From contig JACPSX010000261.1 of assembly GCA_016193065.1 (NCBI GenBank), forward strand, positions 1-30,934: a stretch of 30,934 nucleotides of DNA. Direction: 5' to 3'. Positions 1 through 6,127 of this stretch are shown here, piece after piece. The translations under genes were made by a program, and so were the position numbers. The notes under the pieces were generated by a model. It had not been told where the DNA came from. It saw only the letters and a program-made list of their open reading frames with translations, and did no database searches. Within the stretch, counting starts at the first letter, position 1; every line of letters starts with the position of its first letter. The stretch comes from Candidatus Tectimicrobiota bacterium. GTDB taxonomy: Bacteria > JACPSX01.

Positions 1-1
1 A

Positions 2-376
2 TTGGTGGTAGCAAGCAGGAGCCAGAAGAAGGAAGAGGCAAAGCCTCCTCCCACCGTTTCTCGTCAACCGGCCCGCCCCGCGGCACCAAGGCCCACGGCA
101 GCGGACATCGCGGCTTGTAACGAGTACGCGAAGTCCGTCGCGGGCGACAAGACCGCCGAAACGGTAAAGGATGCCCTGATCGGAGGTGTGCTCGGTGCCG
201 GGGTGGGAGCTGCTACCGGGGAAATTGCCGGAGGCGGCAGACGCACTGGCAGGGGAGCAGCCAGCGGTGGACTCACCGGAGCTGCGGCGGGAACGCTCTA
301 CGGGATCAACGAAGCCAAGAAAAACGATGCCCGGTACGTGGAAGCGTATCGGGCCTGCATGAGAGGACGGGCCTAA
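2..376 (+). CDS. Glycine-zipper envelope protein, 5'-truncated by the window edge
   Basis: The open frame enters from the left edge, so the N-terminus, probably a signal peptide, is missing. The visible part begins with a Lys/Pro/Ala-rich linker (about residues 8-33). A glycine-zipper region follows at about residues 58-103, with repeated small-xxx-small spacing (GGVLGAGVGAATG, then GGLTGAAAGTLYG), and the tail ends in YRACMRGRA. Glycine-zipper proteins with a Tyr-Arg-x-Cys-Met tail are common small envelope or outer-membrane-associated proteins of Gram-negative bacteria. The zipper is thought to pack as membrane-embedded helices. The stop codon is followed after one base by the start of the beta-barrel gene, so the two are probably co-transcribed. 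The exact role is unknown. Family recognition rests on the zipper pattern and the tail only. Confidence 0.7.
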   Translation: MVVASRSQKKEEAKPPPTVSRQPARPAAPRPTAADIAACNEYAKSVAGDKTAETVKDALIGGVLGAGVGAATGEIAGGGRRTGRGAASGGLTGAAAGTLYGINEAKKNDARYVEAYRACMRGRA

Positions 377-377
377 G

Positions 378-1169
378 ATGAAAAGAAGGGGCGACCTTCG
401 CGTTGTTGTGGGCATGATCTTCATCCTGCTCGGCGCCGCACCGGCCTTCGCTGCAGACCCAAGCGGGTCACTTTCGACCTCCGTAGACTACTCGAAGGGG
501 GACTACGGTACCGGCGAAAACACAACGATTCTCTCCGTGCCGTTCATGCTTGGGGTGACACCGATCGACCGGCTAACGCTAAGCCTCACGGTGCCCTACA
601 TCCGACAGACGACGCAGACCGTCTTTGTCACGGGTGGTGGCGTTGCGAAGCGCCAAGGAAGGGAGCGTCAGCTCTCCCGCACCGAGGAGGGGTTGGGCGA
701 TATCCTGATGGAGGGTGAATATGTGCTGCTCGGTGAGCAACTCACCTCCCCCGAGGTCGCCGGTTCTCTCAAAATCAAGCTTCCGACCGCAGACGAGGAC
801 AGGGGCCTGGGAACGGGGGAGTTCGACGAGACGATCGGTGTGGGCTTCAGCAAGACCTTCCTTGAGCGCCTGGGCCTGCACCTGGATTTGGGGTACACGT
901 TCATCGGCTCGCCGCCAGGGACGGACTTCCGCAACTCGTTTTCGTGGAGCACCGGCGCGGCTTACCTGGTGGCTCAGCCGATCTCGGTGTTCGCGTTCCT
1001 CGACGGCTCTACCGCGATCGCTCGAGATCAGAAGAATCCCCTGGAGTTCCGCTTTGGCACCGAGTACGAGCCCGCCAAAGCGGTGAGCCTTACCGGCTCA
1101 TTGGGTGTCGGGCTGAGCGACGGCTCCCCCGATCACAGCATCTCGGGCAGAGTCGCCTTTCCGTTCTGA
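378..1169 (+). CDS. Outer-membrane beta-barrel protein, transporter-like
   Basis: 263 residues with a cleavable signal peptide (MKRRG, then a hydrophobic stretch ending AFA at about residue 25). The rest alternates amphipathic beta-strands and glycine/aspartate-rich turns, and the chain ends in Phe (VAFPF), the usual C-terminal signature of BAM-inserted barrels. Features such as TPIDRLTLSLTVPY, GLGDILMEGEY and KLPTADEDRGLGTG resemble the large family of putative outer-membrane transporters often labelled 'phenol degradation MetA-like'. The substrate cannot be inferred. It starts one base after the glycine-zipper gene and is followed by a strong hairpin at 1181-1199. The start is the only well-placed ATG, with a purine-rich stretch inside the upstream gene serving as ribosome binding site. 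Confidence 0.75.
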   Translation: MKRRGDLRVVVGMIFILLGAAPAFAADPSGSLSTSVDYSKGDYGTGENTTILSVPFMLGVTPIDRLTLSLTVPYIRQTTQTVFVTGGGVAKRQGRERQLSRTEEGLGDILMEGEYVLLGEQLTSPEVAGSLKIKLPTADEDRGLGTGEFDETIGVGFSKTFLERLGLHLDLGYTFIGSPPGTDFRNSFSWSTGAAYLVAQPISVFAFLDGSTAIARDQKNPLEFRFGTEYEPAKAVSLTGSLGVGLSDGSPDHSISGRVAFPF

Positions 1170-1180
1170 CGTTGTTGGGC

Positions 1181-1199
1181 GCTCCGGCGCATCCGGAGC
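1181..1199 (+). other. Perfect 7-bp hairpin after the beta-barrel gene
   Basis: GCTCCGG (1181-1187), loop CGCAT, CCGGAGC (1193-1199). It lies 11 nt beyond the beta-barrel stop. No T-tract follows, so it is not a canonical intrinsic terminator. It could stabilise the 3' end of the upstream message or attenuate expression of the next gene. Confidence 0.5.
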
Positions 1200-1214
1200 A
1201 TTGACAGGGTAGCA

Positions 1215-1247
1215 AGCGTTTAACGACTCGTAAAGGAGGATCCAACC
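1215..1247 (+). promoter_or_regulatory. Duplicated leader and ribosome binding site, copy 1
   Basis: The 33 nt before the ATG at 1248 match the 33 nt before the ATG at 3211 at 29 of 33 positions, with no gaps. The conserved parts are AGCGTTTAAC, ACTCGT and AAGGAGGATC. The match includes a strong Shine-Dalgarno (AAAGGAGG). Besides marking a duplication, it could be a shared control element. Confidence 0.6.
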
Positions 1248-1841
1248 ATGAGGTATATCCTGGTTACGACGCTTTTGACGATCACGATGCTGGCAGCGCC
1301 GGTGCTAGCGCAGACGACGGATCAGGGAACATTTGACTCGCTCCCTCCGGGCGAGCAGAAAATCGCCGATGCGCTGTTCAACGCGCAGGTGACAAACTCG
1401 ACAGAGGGATCCCCGACTCCCCTTACCCGAGACGACATTGCGACGATGAAGCAGAGCGGCAAAGGATGGGGGGAGATCTTCCAAGAGATGAAGTCTCAGG
1501 GGTTGGTGCAAGAGAAGAACCTGGGGCGGGTGGTCAGCGGGTCTGCCCGGGAGCACCGGGGAGCTTCCTCCGCCACACGAACGGAGGCACGCGAAGGGAA
1601 GTCCATGACCGGGGCATTGCGGACGCCCGAGTCCGGAAGCGCCACGGGGAGAAGCCGGGACCATTTCCGGGGGCAAGTTGAAGAGAACAGTCGCGCGACG
1701 TTCTCTTCCCATGGTCGTTCCGGATGGCGCGCCTCCTCGGGACCGGGGCAGTGGAGGAAAGGCTTTGGAAACAGCTTCGACACCGGCGGGTTCGGCCGCA
1801 GCGGCCACGGAGCAGGCCACGGAAGGGGTGGCCGGAAGTGA
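1248..1841 (+). CDS. Secreted protein of unknown function, paralogue 1
   Basis: 197 residues. The signal peptide (MRYILVTTLLTITMLAAPVLA, cleavage after about residue 21) predicts export. The conserved core at about residues 30-96 carries LPPGEQKIADALFNAQ, LTRDDIATMKQSGKGWGEIF and EMKSQGLVQEKNLGRVVS. The same core recurs in the gene at 3211-3825. Beyond residue 97 the two diverge completely: here the tail is Ser/Arg/Gly-rich and basic, ending GHGAGHGRGGRK. Low-complexity Gly/Arg tails can be disordered or bind polyanions, but no function is recognised. A strong Shine-Dalgarno precedes the ATG. The tail may have been rewritten by a past frameshift, since its composition differs sharply from the core, although neither alternative frame restores similarity to the paralogue by eye. 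Confidence 0.7.
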   Translation: MRYILVTTLLTITMLAAPVLAQTTDQGTFDSLPPGEQKIADALFNAQVTNSTEGSPTPLTRDDIATMKQSGKGWGEIFQEMKSQGLVQEKNLGRVVSGSAREHRGASSATRTEAREGKSMTGALRTPESGSATGRSRDHFRGQVEENSRATFSSHGRSGWRASSGPGQWRKGFGNSFDTGGFGRSGHGAGHGRGGRK

Positions 1842-2114
1842 TCTGGAAATTTTCTCTCTCTTCACGTTACCGGTCGTCTCTGTCATTCACGTCACAGACA
1901 CCCCTCCCCTGCTGTGTAACACTTACAGTCCCACAGTGTAAAGTTTACATGCTTCTCTTCCAAAGTAAGTTCAATACCCCTCTCGTCTCTCCCACTTGAA
2001 TCTCAAAAGACCCAGAAAAACCGAGGCTTCCCACCGGGAGCGGTGAACTCCCTGCGATTGGCACATCCGTTGCTCTAGCGAGGGAGCGATCTGTTTGGTA
2101 GGGAGATCCTCGAG
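1842..2114. other. Gene-free stretch with two dyads
   Basis: 273 nt without a credible gene, noticeably more AT-rich than its surroundings. It contains the tandem dyads at 1915-1949, described separately. No clear -35/-10 pair was found. Confidence 0.5.
1915..1949. promoter_or_regulatory. Tandem palindromes TGTAA-N3-TTACA, putative operator
   Basis: TGTAACACTTACA at 1915-1927 and TGTAAAGTTTACA at 1937-1949 are both perfect inverted repeats of form TGTAA-N3-TTACA. Their starts are 22 bp apart, about two helical turns, so they would lie on the same DNA face. This is the usual layout for cooperative binding of two dimers. They sit 166 bp before the response-regulator gene. The cognate regulator is unknown. 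Confidence 0.45.
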
Positions 2115-2573
2115 GTGGGTAAAGCCTTTGATGAAATTTTGCGGAAATCTCTTCTAGCGAGAGTGGGTGGGCAATCGGTGGCAGTGGAAAAGGTGACAGT
2201 ACAAAAAAGGATTCTCATTGTGGACGCTTATCTCCACAGTCTTGAGGGCCTGAGATGGTCCCTGATGCATGGGGAATGGAAGGTGGAAACAGCTACGGAC
2301 ACCTGGCAGGCCATCAAGAAGGTAAAGGAAAGCCCGTTCGAGGTGGCGATCATCGACCTGGGCCTGCCACCCGTTCACGGTCTGACGATGAGTGGTTGGG
2401 ATCTGGTGCGAATCTTCCGGGCGTTCCACCCGGGGATTTCCATCATTGTGGTAAGCGCGGACGGAGGTCCGGAAGTGAAAGCGCAAGCCGAGCTTCTGAA
2501 GGTGTCGGAGTTTCTCGAAAAACCGATCGATCTCGCCCGGTTGAAGGCAGTCGTGAGCAGGCTCGATCCATAA
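2115..2573 (+). CDS. Single-domain response regulator (CheY-like receiver)
   Basis: 152 residues. A receiver domain occupies about residues 31-150 after a 30-residue N-terminal extension. Visible receiver landmarks are RILIVD (Asp37), the phospho-acceptor Asp81 in VAIIDLGLP, the switch residue Ser114 in VVSAD and Lys136 in FLEKP. The usual acidic pair is reduced: the second acidic residue is Ala38 (VDAY). The loop after Asp81 is longer than usual, with several extra residues (PPVHGLTMSG). No output domain follows, so it would act by protein-protein contact or in a phosphorelay. No histidine kinase is adjacent. The GTG start is chosen because TAGGGAGA lies 9-10 nt upstream. A later GTG could also serve, giving a shorter form that begins at the receiver domain. 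Confidence 0.85.
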   Translation: MGKAFDEILRKSLLARVGGQSVAVEKVTVQKRILIVDAYLHSLEGLRWSLMHGEWKVETATDTWQAIKKVKESPFEVAIIDLGLPPVHGLTMSGWDLVRIFRAFHPGISIIVVSADGGPEVKAQAELLKVSEFLEKPIDLARLKAVVSRLDP

Positions 2574-2601
2574 CCGGGAACGGCCAGAGGAGGAAGCAAT
2601 T

Positions 2602-2682
2602 ATGAAATTTCTCCTAAGCGCGTTCCTAATTGTCGTGATGTTGTCCGTAACTCCGGGGTGCGCAGGTCTGACTACTCAGTAG
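2602..2682 (+). CDS. Tiny lipoprotein-like peptide, 26 residues
   Basis: ATG to TAG encodes MKFLLSAFLIVVMLSVTPGCAGLTTQ. It has a basic start, a hydrophobic core and a cysteine at residue 20 preceded by TPG, resembling a weak lipobox (the -3 residue is Thr rather than Leu). GAGGAGG lies at an ideal distance upstream. Very small lipoproteins of the entericidin type have this shape, but the sequence is not recognisable as that family. It sits between the response regulator and the next secreted protein on the same strand, with short gaps. Confidence 0.5.
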   Translation: MKFLLSAFLIVVMLSVTPGCAGLTTQ

Positions 2683-2719
2683 CGGCGCGCGCTGACATAG
2701 AGCAATGAGGAGGACTTTT

Positions 2720-3118
2720 ATGAAATCCGGAAAAGGTCTGATCAGTTTGGTAGGAGCGGCAATCTTGCTCGGAGCGGCCGGTGCCCAGGCCCAGAATCAA
2801 GTCGGCCCATGGATGGGAAGTCTCGCGCAGGAGAAGCCAGATCGGGAGAGTTGTGTGTCAGTGGTTTACTTCCTGATCGAGGATGACCGCAGCGCTGTGG
2901 ATCAGTGGGAGCGACCGCGAGTTGTGATCCTTCTTGTCAGTGTTGACGAGTGGCAAGATGCGGAGACCTGGGCAGAGGATCCTGCTCCGGGAAGCATGGC
3001 CCGGGAGCGGCCGGATCGAGAAATACGTTGCCCCGAGGTGTCCGCCCTGATGCCGGGAACGGAAGAATCGGGAGATCAACCAGACTCCGAGTCAGGAGGC
3101 TCTACGGAATCCTGCTGA
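2720..3118 (+). CDS. Secreted protein of unknown function with an internal repeat
   Basis: 132 residues from the ATG at 2720. An ATG at 2705 lies in frame, but the Shine-Dalgarno GAGGAGG (2707-2713) falls inside that extension and is well placed for 2720. The signal peptide MKSGKGLISLVGAAILLG is followed by a cleavage site near AGAQA. The mature protein is acidic and contains a duplicated motif: GSLAQEKPDRESC, and later GSMARERPDREIRC. A hydrophobic beta-like stretch (VVILLVSVDEW) lies between the copies. Cysteines fall in or just after each copy and at the very C-terminus (SESC). No family is recognised. It lies in the run of small exported proteins at this end of the window. Confidence 0.6.
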   Translation: MKSGKGLISLVGAAILLGAAGAQAQNQVGPWMGSLAQEKPDRESCVSVVYFLIEDDRSAVDQWERPRVVILLVSVDEWQDAETWAEDPAPGSMARERPDREIRCPEVSALMPGTEESGDQPDSESGGSTESC

Positions 3119-3139
3119 TCAGGTAAGGAAAATAGGACC

Positions 3140-3178
3140 ATGGCAAAGGATATTTGGAATCCCTGGAAGAGTAAGTGA
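3140..3178 (+). CDS. Possible 12-residue leader peptide
   Basis: ATG to TGA encodes MAKDIWNPWKSK, preceded by a purine-rich AAGGAAAATAGG. It ends exactly where the duplicated leader of the next gene begins. It may be translated and couple to the downstream gene, or be chance. There is no independent support. Confidence 0.15.
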   Translation: MAKDIWNPWKSK

Positions 3179-3210
3179 GCGTTTAACAACTCGTGAAGGA
3201 GGATCGAATC
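3178..3210 (+). promoter_or_regulatory. Duplicated leader and ribosome binding site, copy 2
   Basis: Second copy of the 33-nt leader seen at 1215-1247 (29 of 33 identical, same spacing to the ATG), including the Shine-Dalgarno GAAGGAGG. Confidence 0.6.
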
Positions 3211-3825
3211 ATGCGGTACATTTTCATCACCACACTTTTGGCGACCACGATGCTGGCATCACCGGTGCTGGCACAGACGGTCACTGCGACCCAGTCCACA
3301 ACGGTTCAGGCGAACACAAACCTGAAAGCGTACAACTCACTCTCTCCGGGTAACCAGATGATCGCTCGGGCGTTGTTCAGCACTCAGGTGTCGAGTTCGA
3401 CTTCCGCAAGCACTAAGCCTCTCACCCTGAATCAAATCGCCACGATGAAGGAAAGTGGCAAGGGTTGGGCGGAAATCTTTGAGGGCATGAAAGCCCAGGG
3501 CCGGTTGCAGGACAAAACTCTGGGGCAAGTGGTTAGCAGGTATAACCGCCTGCAACGGGTGAACGCGTCCCAGATCACCAAGATTGAGGAAAGTAATCAG
3601 ACCTCGATAAAGGATAAAAGCCGAGGTGATCTTGATGACAGAGATGTAGAGGGTAGTCTACGGTCAACCCTTCCAAACAATCCCGAACCCCGTAGCTCCT
3701 CCTCAGGATCAGTCCAGGGGAACGTGGACAACTCTTTCAGCGTGGGGTATGGCGCCGGTTCCAGAGGACCGGGTGGAGGGCTTGGCGGAGGCGGCCGTGT
3801 CGGTGTTGGCCTAGGCCGCCGTTAG
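3211..3825 (+). CDS. Secreted protein of unknown function, paralogue 2
   Basis: 204 residues from the ATG at 3211. A GTG 18 nt upstream is in frame but lies on top of the Shine-Dalgarno. The signal peptide MRYIFITTLLATTMLASPVLA is nearly the same as in the gene at 1248. The shared core reads SLSPGNQMIARALFSTQ, LTLNQIATMKESGKGWAEIF and MKAQGRLQDKTLGQVVS. The C-terminal half differs from its paralogue: it is Ser/Asn/Asp-rich, then ends in a Gly-rich tail (GPGGGLGGGGRVGVGLGRR). The two genes plus leaders look like a tandem duplication with divergent tails. The KGW-x-EIF-x-x-MK core may be a small ligand- or envelope-binding module, but its function is unknown. It ends 15 nt before PBP1A. Confidence 0.7.
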   Translation: MRYIFITTLLATTMLASPVLAQTVTATQSTTVQANTNLKAYNSLSPGNQMIARALFSTQVSSSTSASTKPLTLNQIATMKESGKGWAEIFEGMKAQGRLQDKTLGQVVSRYNRLQRVNASQITKIEESNQTSIKDKSRGDLDDRDVEGSLRSTLPNNPEPRSSSSGSVQGNVDNSFSVGYGAGSRGPGGGLGGGGRVGVGLGRR

Positions 3826-3840
3826 GGCTAGAAGAAGATC

Positions 3841-5883
3841 ATGCCCGGCAGGAATGAAGGTGCCCCACTCCCCCACCGGCTGCTGGAATTCTGGCGCCGC
3901 CGGCCCGCGGCCGGCAGGGGGATCCTGCTGGGCGTGGCGGTTGTAGTTCCAGCGGGCCTCTTGATCTTTCTGGTGGTCCTTCTTTCCTTGCCCCCGGTGA
4001 CCGGATTGGAGGAGTTGCGGTCGATCCAGAGTGTTCAACTGTACGATGAGAACGATGAACCAATCCCGGGATCCCTTAGGGGGCAGAGGATCTTCATACC
4101 ACTGGCCAAGATCCCCAAAACGCTCAGAGATGCAGTCATTGCCGTAGAGGATGCCCGGTTTTACTCTCATTTCGGTGTGGACCCCACCGGGGTGGCCCGC
4201 GCGATCTATCAGAACCTTCGCCACGGGCGCATCGTGGAAGGCGGCAGCACGATCACTCAGCAACTGGCCAGGGTTCTGTTCCTCACTTCGGACAGGCGTC
4301 TGGATAGGAAGATTAGCGAACTGGTTCTCGCCCTGGAGCTGGAGCACCGGTACTCGAAAGACCAGATTCTAGAGATGTATCTGAACCGGGTTTACTTCGG
4401 TCACGGTGCGTACGGTGTGGAGGCGGCTGCGAAGACGTATTTCGGCAAGCCTGTAACCGAGCTTTCTCTTTCCGAGGCCGCGCTGCTGGCCGGCATCCCT
4501 CGCGCGCCGGGGCTCTACTCGCCGTTTAATTACCCGGATCTGGCCCTGCGCCGCCGGACGCATGTGCTAAATCGGATGGTGGAAACAGGGGTTCTAAAAC
4601 CGGCCGTTGCTCAACGGGCCAAGACAGCCGGTCTGCGCCTGGTTCCTCCCGATCGGCGAACTACGGGTCTGTACTTTGTTGAGTTTGTCCGCGAGATGTT
4701 GATCGAAAAGTACGGAGAGGACATGGTGTTCAGGGGCGGCCTTCAGGTTCACACCACTCTGTCTCCCCGCTTGCAACGACTGGCCGAGCAAGCCTTGCTT
4801 CAGGGCCTCAAGAATCTGGAGTCTCGGACTCTGCCTGTCCCCGCCAGCAAGCGCGGAATACCGTCGGGAGCACCGGAAGGAGCTATCCTTACGATCGAGC
4901 CCGGGACCGGATACATTAAGGCGATGGTCGGCGGCGCTGACTTTTTCCGCAGCGAGTTTAACCGGGCCGTGACGGCCAGGCGGCAGCCGGGATCGGCCTT
5001 CAAACCGTTTGTCTATCTCGCCGCCCTGGAAGCCGGGCTCACACCGGCGACTTGGATCGAGGACAGCCCGGTGAGTTACAAGATCGGGCGCAACGGAAAA
5101 CCGTGGCGGCCCGCCAACTACGGCGGGAAATATAACGGCGCCATTACACTCCAGCAAGGCCTGGAGGAGTCGGTGAACGTGGCAACTGTGAAACTTCAGG
5201 AGAAGATCGGCATTCAGCGGACCATCGGATTGGCCCATCGTCTGGGGATTCGAAGCCCTCTCCACGAGGATCTCTCGCTGGCACTGGGAACCTCTGATCT
5301 CTCACTACTGGAACTGACGGGGGCATACGCTGCCCTGGCAAATCAGGGTGTTTGGATCTCACCCACCCCCATCCGTTACATTACGGACGCCCAAGGAAAG
5401 CTATTGGAGATGTACGTGCCGCAACTGCAGCGAGCAATATCGCGGGAACTGGCTTATGTCATCACTCACATGCTGATGGGCGTTGTGGAGCGAGGCACCG
5501 GGAAAACAGCTAAGGCGCTCGGCCGACCGATCGCGGGAAAAACAGGGACCACGAATGACTACTCGAACGCCTGGTTCATCGGGTACACCCCGAGCCTGGT
5601 CACCGGAGTGTGGGTAGGCTACGACCAGCCCAGGAGTCTCGGGAAAGAAGAGACGGGGGCGCGTGCGGCGCTACCGATTTGGGTCCGCTACATCGGCAAG
5701 GCCCTGGCGAACTCCCCTCCTGAGAATTTCCCGGTTCCTGAAGGGGTGGTGTCGGTCCCCGTGGACCTAAACGCGTCTGGGACCTGCGCTCGCCCGGTGG
5801 AGATGGCCTTCCTCCAGGGCACAGAACCCTCTAATACCTGCGGTGGATTTCTCAGCATATTCCGCCGGATGTTCCACTTTTAA
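3841..5883 (+). CDS. mrcA: Bifunctional penicillin-binding protein 1A
   Basis: 680 residues. Class A PBP that polymerises lipid II (glycosyltransferase family 51) and cross-links the stem peptides in the periplasm. A single membrane anchor lies at about residues 28-50. The GT51 domain (about 55-230) holds the catalytic Glu103 in AVEDARFYSH, plus GGSTITQQLARV and RKISELVLALELE. The transpeptidase domain (about 345-620) has the nucleophile Ser385 in PGSAFKP (SxxK), the SxN motif Ser444-Val-Asn446 and KTGT at 567-570. It is shorter than the E. coli enzyme (850 residues) and lacks its large inserted OB-like domain, as in many other phyla. The start has only a modest upstream signal (AGAAGAAG). 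Repeat A1 follows its stop directly. Confidence 0.95.
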   Translation: MPGRNEGAPLPHRLLEFWRRRPAAGRGILLGVAVVVPAGLLIFLVVLLSLPPVTGLEELRSIQSVQLYDENDEPIPGSLRGQRIFIPLAKIPKTLRDAVIAVEDARFYSHFGVDPTGVARAIYQNLRHGRIVEGGSTITQQLARVLFLTSDRRLDRKISELVLALELEHRYSKDQILEMYLNRVYFGHGAYGVEAAAKTYFGKPVTELSLSEAALLAGIPRAPGLYSPFNYPDLALRRRTHVLNRMVETGVLKPAVAQRAKTAGLRLVPPDRRTTGLYFVEFVREMLIEKYGEDMVFRGGLQVHTTLSPRLQRLAEQALLQGLKNLESRTLPVPASKRGIPSGAPEGAILTIEPGTGYIKAMVGGADFFRSEFNRAVTARRQPGSAFKPFVYLAALEAGLTPATWIEDSPVSYKIGRNGKPWRPANYGGKYNGAITLQQGLEESVNVATVKLQEKIGIQRTIGLAHRLGIRSPLHEDLSLALGTSDLSLLELTGAYAALANQGVWISPTPIRYITDAQGKLLEMYVPQLQRAISRELAYVITHMLMGVVERGTGKTAKALGRPIAGKTGTTNDYSNAWFIGYTPSLVTGVWVGYDQPRSLGKEETGARAALPIWVRYIGKALANSPPENFPVPEGVVSVPVDLNASGTCARPVEMAFLQGTEPSNTCGGFLSIFRRMFHF

Positions 5884-5886
5884 CCC

Positions 5887-6113
5887 TGATCCGAAATTCC
5901 CCGCCGGGGTCATTCGGCGTTGGCCCGCGGGTGACACCCGCCGGGCGGGTACCCGGGACGCCTCCGCAGAGCCGCGCCGGGCACCGAGCCGGCCGCAGGC
6001 AGGGCTAGGTCGGGTTCGAGGAGGCGCCCCCGGGTACCCGCAGAGTGGGTGCACTTTGTGGGCACCCGCCCTGGCCGGGTACCCGCTTTGCGGGTGCAGG
6101 TCCTGCGGGCCAA
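5887..6113. repeat. Structured intergenic repeat, family A copy 1
   Basis: It shares its left part with the copy at 15985-16131: ATCCGAAATTCCCC, TCATTCGG, TTGGCCCGCGGGTG, GCCTCCGCAGAGCCGCGC and, further on, CGAGGAGGCGCCCC and CCTGCGGGCCAA. The ends TTGGCCCGC (5920-5928) and GCGGGCCAA (6105-6113) are a perfect inverted repeat. GCCTCC...GGAGGC is nested inside. Compared with copy 2 it carries about 80 extra bases, including family C hairpins at 6032-6051 and 6077-6096. It fills the gap between the convergent PBP1A and bicupin genes, so it may also act as a bidirectional transcription end. Confidence 0.75.
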
Positions 6114-6127
6114 TCGAGGGCCCGTCT

